NCBI GenBank assembly: GCA_029204225.1
Contig: MU831838.1
Coordinates: 1 to 64,000, forward strand
DNA length: 64,000 nt
Direction: 5' to 3'
From: Diphasiastrum complanatum
Taxonomy: Eukaryota; Streptophyta; Lycopodiopsida; Lycopodiales; Lycopodiaceae
Of the stretch, positions 1-12,800 are shown piece by piece; within the stretch, counting starts at the first letter, position 1; the number at the start of each line of letters is the position of its first letter. Position numbers and translations under genes: made by a program. The notes under the pieces are model-generated. The model was not told the DNA's origin, searched no databases, and worked only from the letters and a program-made list of their open reading frames with translations.

Positions 1-123
1 TCTAGCTTCTGTGCCGTCAACAACGTCCCATAGTTCTTTGGCTAATAGCATGACCTTCATTTTGAACTTCTAGAGATGATAGTTCTCTCCATCGAGCCTT
101 TCGATTAGAGAAGACGGATCCAT
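1..123 (-). pseudogene. Ty1/copia gag N-terminus, cut by window edge
   Basis: Reading the minus strand from an ATG at 123 gives a copia-type Gag start: a short leader, then a segment with L-D-G-E-N-Y-H-L, K-F-K-M-K-V and L-W-D-V-V. This is the usual N-terminal pattern of plant copia Gag, in which a tryptophan follows the Y-H-L. Here that tryptophan codon is TAG (70-72), so the copy is dead. The rest lies beyond the window start. A tRNA primer site sits directly upstream at 251-264, which supports the orientation and start. Assignment to copia is from family knowledge; the nonsense codon is seen directly. Confidence 0.75.
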
Positions 124-250
124 TCTGGGTGAGCGAGATCGTTGGTAGTAACAACGATTTCAGAATATTGTTGGTTGCGTGCTTGCTAGAACGTTGTCTT
201 GATAGAAACAAGACTAATAATCCGCAATGAGGAGCAGATTACTAAGAAGC

Positions 251-264
251 CCGCTCTGATACCA
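251..264 (-). promoter_or_regulatory. copia primer-binding site (initiator tRNA-Met type)
   Basis: The minus strand reads TGGTATCAGAGCGG, the standard plant copia primer-binding site complementary to the initiator tRNA-Met 3' end. It places the end of a minus-strand 5' LTR immediately above 264. The same motif recurs at 21389-21400 and 49359-49372 in the same orientation. Confidence 0.85.
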
Positions 265-2363
265 TGGTGAAAATCACGTGGGTTATGAGCGGAAGTTGGG
301 AGCGAGCCTAGATGCGTGGATCGGAAGCGCCCTCAGTTAGCAGCAAATAATTCAAATGAAGGATTCATACAAATGCGCAATAGAACAATAACAACAATAG
401 GACAAATCACACTTTGATTATCAAACAATGAGTTCAATTGCATGAAATTATAAACTTTAGTTTGTTGAGTTGTGATACATGCTGATACAAATAAATGAAA
501 ATCTAGACTTGGAATATCAGAAGAAGTTTTCTGATAAAGATTCTAAGTTTGATATACTATAAAACTATCTACAACTGAATTTTTTATAGTTATTACAATC
601 GTCTTTATGCCATAACTGCATGTACAAAGTTGGCGGAACATTATGTAAGTAGTTGGGTCGGATTTCTAGCCATAGTATTGAAAAATGACATAGGGTCGGA
701 TTCTATACAAAGGGTCAAGAAAATATATACTGGGTCGAAAGATATGCTAAGAGTCGATTTTTCCGGGGTTGGGAAGATTAGACCGACTTTGGGTAATTCT
801 GTAGATTTGAAATCAAAAGCTATCAAAGCTTTGTGGCTAGAAAACCTTAAGTTTCTTCACTAGGTTGCCATGGTGGATCCTAAGAGGAATATTCTCTCCT
901 CATGGGAGAGAATATATACTAGTGGAACACTCACCCATCCAGCTATTGGATTTTTTGATCCTTGTAGCTAGGAGCCTCTCCTCTCTTGCATTCATTCACC
1001 ATGGCATGGGGTGAAGTGGTTAGGGTATTGACTAGCCATTTCTTGTTGGTTGGGTGGTTTTGCTCCATAGGTGTTTTGGTTGCTTGCAACAGGATCTAGT
1101 CGGATCATCACTAGGCAATATGTAAAAACACCCATCCAACCATCGGTGTTTTCACCATCAAACAACACATTGTCTCAGTAATGCCCCACCAAATTTGGTC
1201 GACAACCCTTATAGCTGAACGATCGACAACTATCCCGCATCGACAGCTAACCACCCGTGTTTAACATCCGATTCGAGCAACATTTATGTATCAATGGTTA
1301 ACCTGTATAGTTCGAATATGTCACCCCGCACTCCACCTAATTAGGCGGCACTTTGTCTCATATGTCCTACGTGTAGATGACGCTAGGCCCGAACCGTGAG
1401 AATTGACCGTGCTTTCATCTTGAGGGTAGCAGCTTGTCGCATCAAGTCCCCCATTCTATCGACCACTCTGATAGTGGATGCACTTTTGCTTACACTATGG
1501 GCAACACCTTGCACAACGGTTCTACTGATAAATTCCAATAGTGGCCATTCTTATGAGACCCGCATAGTTGACCAGCCCAGTCAACTTTGATACTACATGT
1601 AGCACAAACATGCCAAAGGCTTTCAACACTTGTCGTCCCAAACCCAACTCGACATACAAGCAGCCAACTCACCAACAAAGATTAGACTTAACCAACTAGA
1701 AGTTCAGAAACCAACATTGAGAGCCAACATGGGCCACCATGACCAGATCGGGAGTCTCGATGTGGGTAACTGTCCTCCAAGCAAGCCGCCTGCGACGTAC
1801 ATCAAACCTTATAACTCGAAGCTTCTATTACAAATGCTCTATGTACATCATTCGTGATATTCGTTGCTTTGTCATAAACTTATCAATTTTTAATCTTTAC
1901 TACTTGCATAATATATCCCCATTGCAAAGGAGTAATCTAACCAATGCAAAAGCCTTGCATACTGAAATGTGATGTGTTATCTCTAAAGCTCATTTGTGAC
2001 AGTAAACCCTTTCGACGTGGAAGAAGATACAAGAGTATCAATTTCTATATATTTCAGTAGTTTATGGTAACTAAATGAATTGGCCATGACTGATTACTAC
2101 GCTATCTTTAAGTTTTACATTGGAAATGTGGATTGAATTTACTTTGAAGCTCAAATCTATCATAAACACTTTCTACAAGGCATTAAAAATAACTGTTTTC
2201 TTGATACAACAGGCCACCTCTCTGCATGCTCTTTCTCATGCTCTCTACACAAGCAGGTTTTTCTCTCAAAGAGTACAACGTGGGCAGCAAACATATCCTG
2301 TGAGCAGGCATTTAGATTAAGAAGATAAAATACGATTTAGGCCCTATATTATGCAACGGGCTT
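265..2363. other. No gene recognised; probable LTR then unassigned DNA
   Basis: The first few hundred bases above 264 should be the 5' LTR of the minus-strand copia copy, but its outer end was not found. The remainder has only short open frames without family resemblance. I see no gene here. Confidence 0.4.
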
Positions 2364-2492
2364 AATTTCAGCCAAATGACAATTAGGTAATGAGAAGATA
2401 TAAACCACCTAGGACAAGGGTACCTTTAGAATTTCAGCCCAAATGACAATTAGGTAATGAGAAGATATAAACCCACCTAGGACAAGGGTACC
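2364..2492. repeat. Tandem duplication of about 66 bp upstream of eIF2-beta
   Basis: Two near-identical units lie at about 2364-2424 and 2430-2492. Each starts ATTTCAGCC and ends GACAAGGGTACC, with single-base indels between them. The second unit abuts the TATA-like sequence at 2494, so the duplication lies in the probable core promoter of the eIF2-beta gene. Confidence 0.85.
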
Positions 2493-2493
2493 C

Positions 2494-2500
2494 TATAAAA
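2494..2500 (+). promoter_or_regulatory. Putative TATA box of the eIF2-beta gene
   Basis: TATAAAA lies directly after the tandem duplication and about 1.3 kb before the start codon. Pyrimidine- and purine-rich leader-like sequence follows from about 2700. A leader intron is possible (donor-like CAG/GTACT near 2850, acceptor-like TTTCTAG near 3788), but nothing here proves it. Confidence 0.4.
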
Positions 2501-3804
2501 ACGAAAATGGCCTTTTAAAGGGCAGCAACCCCCTATCTTAGTGGCACTTTACGATTTTAAGCCCGCCATCGTTGGATAGTTTCAAGATCATTTAGATCTT
2601 TGTCACGTGTTTATTGTAAAAAATTTCACAGGATTCCCAATGGCAGTCTGACCGCGTGTCTAACATCCAACTGAGCGGCGTAAAACCAGATGGTGCTTAA
2701 TGGCTCCTTCGCATGCCTTCTCTCAGGGTTTCCCACAGAGGAAGAAAAATAAGCAGAGAAAAGAAGAGGAAGGATCGCCATCGAAGGCGTCTTGACTGGT
2801 TTTTTCTTTGCGCATTTATGTCGATTGATCGCAACCTAACTTTATCAGGTACTATTTGCGGCTTTCCTGCTTTCAATCTCACATCTGTTGATCCATTTAT
2901 TCTGAAAATGCGTTTCTTAGGGTTGGGTTTTGTGCCCTACTTTGCTTTTGTGCACTCATGGAAAACCTTTTTTACGCCCCCATATGATTCTCATTAGCGT
3001 TCAAACTAGGTCGTCCTTCTTTTGGCAATAGACTGGTTTGTTGTCATGTAATGCTTCAGTGCTTTCTTAATGTTCTCTGATATCAGGCGCAACAGGGTTT
3101 CATTGTCTGTAAGGAATCGCTTTCATTAGAATTTACTGTTCGTGCACCCGCCTAGTGTTTCAAGTTTTTGTAAGTGGAAACTTTGGTTGTGCTGTATTAA
3201 TTTCTGCCACTTTTGAATCGCATTGTTAGCAATCAAAACTCGTCTTGAATGAGGTTCCCTAGAACCTGCACAACAACTTTTTCAACCCCACATTTTTCGA
3301 ATTTTTCTCGAAAGATTACTACAATGATGTCGGAAATCTTAGTTTACTCATACATGAAAAAAATTGCCACAAAATAATAAATTGCAGCCTGCTACTCCCA
3401 GGCCTATATTCCCAAGGTTTCCATTGAATAATCCTTCTAGATTCTCCTCAAGCTCGTTTATTGAGACTTCTGTGACGGACAAGGTTTCACTTGTACGATA
3501 ATAATTTTGGCATCGATCCTGCTCTTAGTTTACTCTCCAAGTTTTAGTTATCAATTGCAATCTACATCAAGATATGTGTTCAACTGTGGCTTTTATTATT
3601 GGTCATGTGCCCTGGAACATTTATTTCCAATCACCCTACAAAAATTGTATATTGAAGGCTCTCAGAAAAAGGACAAAACCTTCGAAACGTTGAAACGTGT
3701 TTTTGGTTGCTTTTGTGGTTTGAGAAAAGTGCTTTCACTGTAAGCAGCATTGATATTTCTCTTTGACAATTTTTGAGTTGTTTCTAGATTGCTAGTACAC
3801 AGTC
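2501..3804 (+). other. Probable 5' leader region of eIF2-beta
   Basis: This stretch separates the TATA-like motif from the first coding exon. The 2697-2850 part resembles a transcribed leader: CT-rich, then AG-rich. The rest resembles a T-rich intron. No protein-family similarity was seen. The exact transcript structure cannot be fixed from sequence alone. Confidence 0.35.
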
Positions 3805-6800
3805 ATGGCGGAGGAACAGCTTGATGATACGGTGCTTGAATTAAAAGAGGCATCTAGGGAGGAGTTGGGTGGTGAGGTAAGAAACTCTACATACTACTAT
3901 GTACCCTTAATTTTTATTGTCCTTCCACAGTTTGTGACTGCTGCTCAATAGGTTACATTACGTTACATTACTTTGAAGTATTACAAGTTTTAAAGAATAG
4001 GCTTATGCTTTTTTATTGTTGTTTGATTATATTGAAAGTTATGCATAAACTGTTGATTATGCTTGTTGTTTCATTTTAGATTGGTTCGTTTGACCCAACA
4101 AAAAAGAAGAAGAAGAAAAAAGTTCGTGTACAAGAGGATGAAGAACCAGAGGCAATCGAAAGAGTAACTGAGAATATAGAGAACTTGTCAGGTGAGGTAC
4201 TTAGACTTCTTTATTCAGTGGTGATGACATGAACAGAGATTATATTCTTGAATTGTGACCTTTCTCTGTTGAATAATACTAAGAAGTGGACTGAAATCGT
4301 TTCTTTGTAAGTCTGAATTATCTAATTTTTCATGTGTACTTGGAGATTGTAGCATTAGCTGAAGAATGCTTAATATTGAATAGAGGTCTGTGTTTTGTTG
4401 TTGATTCACGGCCTTTTGTGTATGCAGTTGCAGATGGAATTGATTCAACTTTTGCTGGACTGAAAAAGAAGAAGAAGAAAAAGCCCGTGAGTGTTCATAA
4501 GCATAGGTTGAAAAAAATATGTTTATCCATATCCACTTGGTGAAATGCAATCGTAGCTTTTGTCAAACCGATCGGTAGTGGAGTATAAGTTTGAAGTCAA
4601 ATTGGTAGTTCGTCAAAACTTTTCTCAACTTTATTGCAAAAAAGAAAGTTTTTTTGTCATGTACATGTATTGGAGGAAGTTCCATCTAAAGAACCAACTG
4701 GCAACTAACTGATTGAAACTCCTGGTTGAGGACAACCTCCTCAGAAGTGTATCATTGCAACTTGCTCTTGGCAAGAGCCCACTGTTGAGAATGTAGGGAA
4801 TGCCAAAGAATCTAGGGTAGCCATCTGGGCCAACGAAGTATAACAAGTGACATGACGATCGTAACTACTATCCGCTCATAACCTATTCTAATGTGGATAG
4901 GAAGGGAGGCGAAATGTAGTATGCTTAACATTAAAAAATAACCGATATTGATACAGGGTAGTTGCCTGGCGGCTGGCCAACATAAAAGAGAATCAGCTTA
5001 TGAGGAAACATCAAAAACATAATAGCTTAACCACCACATTTAAGCACTGAAATTAGTATGCTATTTGCTCGCAACATAAATATTCTCAAATGTAGTCAGG
5101 TTAATGACTTGGCTGATACATGTAACCAAAAGCACCGAAAGAGAAAAGGAAGGCCTGCTAGGCCAACATAATGTTCTAAGTTGGGAACGACGAAGAGGCC
5201 ATACCCTACTCATTTGCTTATGTTAAAGTCAGGTGTAATGACATCAGGAAGGTGAGGACACTCTTCACGTGTACACTTTCTTAGAGTTGCCTCTGAGTTT
5301 GTATTAGGAGTGTAAACTGGTGGAAGGAGCTTCAACCTATCTATGCTTAGATTCCGGCCTGCAGTAGGAATGATCTCGTACACGACAGTAAGGAGACATT
5401 TTAAAATTGGAAAAAAGTGCTACGGAGTACTAAAAGCTAATACAAAAGTAGAAAAAGTTGGAAAAAGATCAGGTTGAGAGCTGAAAAAACAAAACAAAAA
5501 GAACAAATGAGGTTGTAGCTAGGCTAAAAAGCAACTGCAATTTAAAAAATACATCAGGATTAAGCACAAGGGAGTGTATAAATCTCTCCATTACAGCTAA
5601 AAAAAAGTAAATACATAAGTGCTCTTCTGACTCCTCACCCATGCTACATAAGCGACAAAGCCTATCCTCCCGTGACATGTCCTAAAAGAGTTTTTTCTCC
5701 ACATATAACTAATGAGAAGTGACTATGATCTGTCCCAAGGTAAATTTGAAGCTATGTGATTATGCAAAGTCTAGGTACCGGAGTAGCCTTAGCTCTCCAG
5801 CAGCATCCAACTCCAGGAAATGAGTATGGTAGAAGTGGAGCTTGACCCCCAAGGCTCCTGCCAAACTCTCTAGATCATGGATGTATGCATGATATATGAA
5901 CTTCTTGATGTACTGAGGGGTCCTTCAAGAAAATGGGATACGGAAATGCTGAATGTTTGGCGAGAGCCTTGGGAGTACCACGATGGATGATGACACTATC
6001 ATATATCTAGCGTGAGGATGTGAGCGCCAAATATGGACATCTTGTATGTAAGTGATAAGCCAGAAGATAGCTTCAATCTCATTTGAGGGACACACCGGTG
6101 GTTAGGGTAACAGGTTGTCCCACAAAGATTAGCCATAAAGTCCCCAATCATGATAGCATGGTTGTTCTCATGTTTCATAGGGTCACCTTTCTTATAAATG
6201 GGTGCATGATGGTGGTGCATAAGGAGGATCCAAAGATGGAGGTCGGAGACGACAACTTTGTTAAGGGGGGTGGATAGTATACGGGATAGGCTGCCCGTGG
6301 CATGTATGAGAAGTTTGGATTCTAGGTCCTTGATGTCATGTGCCTGATTGGTTCTCAATTTATAAATGGCTGCATGTACCAACTTAAAAGTGAAGAAAGT
6401 GAACTTGAAGCTCAAAGTGAAATGATGATGGGGGAGTTGTTATGTATGGTGTAAAGGGTAGTGGCAAATTCTGACCATGTTTCAAGGTTTGTTAGTAGTG
6501 GAGGAGGGGCACGGGGAGAAACTCACGCTATCGTGCACCTAAAGAAGAGTCTTCTACCTTCTCTTTCTTCGTAGGTCCTTTTCTTAGTACGGAGCATGTT
6601 GCGATATTGACATTGGGCATTGTGAAGAAGATGGCAAGTAAATCTATGGGTATGAATAACTTGACGGTGGAGTTGTCAGCATTCTGCATCATATCAAGGC
6701 TCCCTCTTTAGGAAATGGGGATGGTAGCAATCAAGCTTGATCCCCAGCAGACCCTGTCATACTCTTTGGATGTACGTATGACATGTGAACCTCTTGATGT

Positions 6801-9800
6801 TCTGATGGGTCTTCTGAGGAAGATGGGATATGGAAATGCCAAATGTCCTGATCATAGATCTGGCAAGAGGATGTGTGCGCCAAATCTGGATTTATCTCCC
6901 TGTCTGCAAACTCCTGGTGTGGAACAAACGACTTAACCTGTATCATATGTGACAATTGTAATCGTGTGATATTAGCCTAGTCTGCTTATGCGAGTATTGT
7001 GGACCAAATCTTCGTTGCGTATGTGGTTGTAGGAGTGACTAGAGCCTTAAACAATTGGCACTTACTCTGGGCATCCTGCATATGTTGCTTGAAACAAACC
7101 TTGCCAAGCATGACCCGTTCCAAGTCTTGCTTTTGTAGGAATTCTGTTAGCAACTTTTGTCACGTTCCTTAGTTATCATGGGGCTCTCATTTCCAAAGTG
7201 GGAAAGTTTTCTAGAGTATGCACAAAATCAGTAAAGCATCGTAGTTGTTTCTTTGATTTGCAAGAGATTATTTGCAGCAGCTGAACTGAAGCTTACAGCA
7301 AGCAGTTCTTTTAAAAGTCTGAATGATAACTTTAGACAACTTCCAATCCACTCTGCACAGATGTTTATTTTGTCATGCGTATCATCTTTCAATCCGTAAG
7401 GTTCTTGCATGTTGTTTTGGGGAGTTGAAGACATAATGGACTAGTTAACAGTGATTATTTTCATGTGGTGCTCGTACGTAACTATTTCATGGATCTGTGG
7501 GTTGCAGATTGAAAAGGTCGAAATGTTTTCTTTAATACGATTTTAATGGTTGGGAATGGGGGGAATATTTCTTTTGCAGAGTTTGGATCATTTTTTGAAC
7601 TGTTGACATGTATAATTTTTTTGTTGGTATTGCAGTCTGAAAATGAAGTGATTGAAGAAGAGAATGGAGATGCTGTTCCAGAATCTAACGGTATGATAAT
7701 TTTTATGGTTCATTGGAGAAATTGATGAATTGCCAGATTTAGGGTGGTTGGTAGTATGTGCTAAGTAATAGTTTTTTGAACAAAGAGGGCCAACTTGGTT
7801 TTTGCATAGACGTGGAAAAGCTAATGTGAGCAAATCTTTATACATGCAACTTTAACCTACTCTCTGGTGCTGTAATGTTATGTGGCATGTCGTAGCGCAT
7901 CATCTTTGCTATGCATGATGGAATTGATGGTCCAAGGCTTCTTGGGTGGATTCCATAAAGTTCAAAATTGCATGCCTTTTGTATGATGTACACATATCAT
8001 CCTAGACCTAAAATTGAGGAATTTATATTAGGAGTGGTGGTATATTTTCAAGTTGTCTCAAGCTTGAACATTTGTTATTCTTGTTGCATATTTATCAATG
8101 GCACATGCCACAGCCGGCAGTTAAGAATAGTCAAGTAGGACTCCATTGAGACCTCATTAATTACAATTGGACATCTAAAGTTCATTGAATGATTGTTCGG
8201 CTCAAAGGAACTTCCTAGAAGGAGCTATGGAGGTGGGCGACCAACCTAATATGGTTTATCCTAATTTAAGAATATAAATACCTTTGAATCGATCCTTATT
8301 TGCTACTGATTATTTAGATTCTGAGCTTCTTCGATTAAGAACTTGAAGGTCAGCCATCTTGTCAGGAGGGCGTTCAAGGTGATCTATAATTGTATGTTCT
8401 TGATATCTTCGTAGGAGAATGTTGGACTATTGCTATTCAATCTTTTCAGTGGTCGTGCTATCTTGTGGACGTGTTCATAATTTGGTACCAAGCACTTTTC
8501 AAGAATGGATTAAGTTAGAATGTAATGTTTATTTTCTATCGTTATGTACCTCCATGGAATTTGCTACATTTGCTTTACTTTGCTCAAAGTTACATTTTGA
8601 TAAAAGTCGAAAGTAGGTCAAGGTAGGACCTACTACCTACATTTAAGGAGTCAGCTTGTAGGTCGGTGGTGCCCTAGGCTGTTCAGGGAGGGCTAGTGGC
8701 CACCATGAAGATGCTTAGGAATTGACGAGTCAGTGTCAAATCAGACTAATCAGCTTGTCGAATGTTCTAGCTGTGAGCAGGCTACCACCCATATATTCTA
8801 AGGAGCTTATTCAACTACTGTACTTTTATATTGTGATTCTAAATTAAATTTTGCTTTCAACATGTGATCAATTCAAGTGTTAGTTCGTTGTATAATCATA
8901 TTAACTGTGAGGCCTAAGTAGCATTTATCAAAGCTGCTTGTGTTTTAACAAGGCTTGTGCCTCTAGACTTTTCTTTTACTGATTGAGAGATGAGCGAATC
9001 CCTCTTTCTCTATGTAGTCTGGTGAGTAAATCCCTGCCATACTTAGTTTCGGAGAAAGAAAATTCTAGCACATCCATTTGTGTTGGTGATTAGAGTTTCT
9101 TCAGCCAATTTTGCATGTACCTCCAATGTGCAGTATGTTCTACTTTCTCTCCCCAAGCCATATTTGAGATCAGAGTGTGTCAAATCGAAGAGCATAGATG
9201 GCCATTTCACCTATACATTGGGGGTTAATTGGGAAGCGAGAAACATCCTTCCTTTGAAGAGTTTTGCTAGTGCAAGAGCCAGATTCTGGTGGCACTGGAA
9301 GATTACAGGGTGGATGCATTTAGTAGAAAAACATAGGAGTTGTTGCGAAGTATTGATAGCCAAAGCAACATCTCATTCTCATTGACTCCTGAAAGCAAGG
9401 TATTCATAACTATTGTGGGAGATATTGACATTTGAACTTCGAGTGTAGAAAGAAATAATCTGATCAAAAGTTGTAGACTTCTAGAAAGGAGACACGTTAC
9501 TATGTTGAGAAAGTCACTGGTGAGGAGAAGGATGAAAAACAAATCGATTCGTTTTCTGCTACTTCGATTGCATATGAATCAGTGAGAGGATGTATATAGA
9601 TCAAAGAGCATAAATACTTATGACTCTGCATAAGACCTGATGCTTAAAATATGTGGAAATTTATGATGGCCAAAAAGTTTGTTTGTGTGATAATGGTACT
9701 CGTAATGCTAAAGGATATATTCAAGATGTTTTGTACGTGCTTGAGCTTATTAAAGATCTGTTGTCAATGGTTGCTATTGCTGAACAGAGAGTGAACAGTG

Positions 9801-12800
9801 TGATAATCCCATAGTCGAAGTGCCTTGTCAAAGACATTTTTTGTGATTATGAAGTTTCGGCTAACAGAGCAAAAGAAGGAAGCTTGTATAGAACTGCATC
9901 GTTCAGCTCCTAATCAATATGCACTCGGACATCTGAGGAGTCTCAAGGAAGACGTTGCACAATGGAAATTTGAATTTTTTAGAGTCTATAAGTCTTGAAG
10001 GAACATATTATGGTTGTTCGATTGCTTGCCTTAAAAGTTGGCAGTAGTGTATGTGAAGCACGTGTGATGGGTAAGCATTATAGGCAAAAATTGTGAAAGG
10101 AGGGAGGGACTATAAGGGCAAAAGATGTATGTACTTGAGTTAATTCAATCAAATGTATGTGGACCACCCCAGGCTAGGTTCGAAGGAAGGGTCACATTAC
10201 TTCATGGCCTTTTTTGATGTTTTTGCTAGAAAAGTATGGTGTCTACTATTTGAAGCAGAAAGTTAAAGCTTTTAACACTTGAAGAACTTCAAGTCCATAG
10301 TAGAATATCAAGGTGTTAAGATCTAATAACGGAGGCAAATTCTTGTCAGACAAATTTCTTGGGTATTGCGAATATAATGATCTTTGTTTATGCATGTTGG
10401 TTCGCATAACCTAACATCCATAAAACAAAAATAGTCATCCAAACTAAAAAAAAAAAAAAAACAATTGTAGCATGTGCAAGACACATGCTCAAAACAAAGA
10501 GATTGTCTTATCCAAATCTATGAATATTGCAGTATATTGATTAATGGGATGCCAACTAAAGTGACAGAAGACGAAACACTTGAAGAAGCATACATGGGAG
10601 TTACACCTAACATTGCACATTTAAGTGTTTTCTGTTGCAGATTCTATGCACATATTTGAAATAGTAAGAGATAGACATGGGGATGTAGTGATAAAGAAAA
10701 GGCATATAGGTTATGTGGCATAGAAGCTAAGAAGCTTATAATGACCAGAGACGAGACATGTGTTGAAGAAACATCATTAAAGGTTCAAATGAACCATTAT
10801 CATAGATCCTGGAACTCATTCATATTCTCTTGAATATTTTTTTCTTTCTTCAATCGCTACAGTCTCTCTCGAGTATTTTCCACCATCATTGATTGCTCCC
10901 GTTTATTGTAATATAGCCCAAACTTCAAAGTATGCCAAGTTACGGGTGTGCTCGGGAGTAGTTGTTCTTGCTCCCACTATTGGAACCGGATTAAGGCGGT
11001 GTTGCTTAAGAACATGCATTCAATGTGGGCTTCTTGTTTGGATCTTAATGCCAAATTGAGTTGAGATTGTCATGCTAGATGGTACATCCATCCTTTCAAC
11101 CCTCTTGGACCTCAGTTTTTGACTACCATTTTATGCTTGCTAAGACCTTGTTCTCCAACTTAGTATTATCGCACATTGATTGTTCTTATAGGTTTTGCCT
11201 TCACTTCTCACTTCCTATTTGTGAAATTCATTCCTTCTCCATTCCTCTTAATAATTGGTGTTGTTCCACCATTGTTGTCTTTAAGATAGAGTTGCAGGTT
11301 CCGTTTTGGAACATGATCCGGGAAATCCAATTAGGGTTTTCCAGAACGCAATTTTTTTTCTTTTTTGGTGCCAATATGGGTATCAGATTAAAGGTGTTTT
11401 CAAGAGCAATTCACTTATCTAGTTTGCTCGGAGTTCTAAGAGGAGTGCGGTCCAATTTTGGGCCATTAAGTGATTCTTTATTGAACATCTCTATTTCTGT
11501 ATTATGTGTTATGAATTCACATGGAACCATATTAAATGGCAGCAAACCGACAACAATTATGAAGCATAAGCACCCATCTCAGAAGCATAAGCATAAGCAT
11601 CCCTTTGAACGGTCGTATGTGTGTGAGTTCGCTGTGTCGGGAGTCTCTAATCTTCTTTCATATGCCATTTGTAACAAAATTATAGTTGTTTCAACTCCAA
11701 TCTTGGATTGTAATCATTTCATCATGTCCACCATCCAAGTTTAGTTAGTATTAAACTATCAAAAAGAAAATTGGGCATTAGTCTTTTTTCCACAAAAAAA
11801 TAAAAAATAAAATTTCGCGATCCTTGTCGCAGATCGTTGACGTTCCGGAACGCTTTTGCAGTGGATCGCGATCCGCTGCAACTTTGCTTTAAGGAAAATA
11901 GTTCCATTCAAATTCACAACCAAGGTGTTCTTGCAATTAGTGAAAACTAGCAATACCGATGAGCTCAAATAAAAAATGATATGCACTAGCACATGGAGAG
12001 GCCTTGATTAATCGAGTATGTCTGATACCTTGTAACGACCTAGCGCATAAACTACCCACAAAAAACTCAATGTTTTTTATATATAAAGAACAAGAAAATA
12101 TACGATGATTACTCTCCAACCATCCATAGGTACGTACAATCCATGCCTCTTCACATAGATATATGCCTCTTCACAATCCATAGATACATGTATTTCATTT
12201 TGTCACACATGATCTTATGGTCACATGTACGAACTTTATTGGCAATTCATGCACATGCGTGATGTATATAGTCTCATGGACAAATGATAAATTGACATCT
12301 ATGACTACCGAAGTCACAGGCATGGCATGTATGATCACATGCATTCATGTGCATGCCCCCTTATATATAGGAGAGTTAGATGATTGTTGGGAATCATTAC
12401 GAGAATCAAGGAGGCCTACCAACTTAAAACGGGTCCCTACACCTAGAATCACAAACTAATGGTTTTCTTTTTGGACACCACCCACGTGTGGCCAAGGTTT
12501 GGACACCACTCATGTGTGGCCGAGATTTGACCTTGGTCAATACCTCACCAACCACCACACCACACATGGGCGGATACTAATGGTTATTTTTGGGTAATTT
12601 GATCCCGAACCCATTGGAAACTGTGTGTCCCTTTAAGTTTCTACTGCTTAATAATAATTTAACTTGGTTATTATGTGCGAAAAGGCCGAGAATGCCCTAA
12701 ATTGTAGAATGACAATAGGTGAAATAACTTGGGGTGTTACAAACATTGAGGAATGTTTCTCTTTGGGGGTGAAAGCTAAGAATTGGTGAATATAATGTAT

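Noticed and set aside
2713..2997. 94-codon basic frame before eIF2-beta
   Set aside because: It fits 5' leader and intron sequence better than a gene; its basic residues come from purine-rich sequence.
11079..11744. 221-codon open frame
   Set aside because: It lies inside an eIF2-beta intron, has no recognisable domain, and its composition looks like translated AT-rich non-coding DNA.
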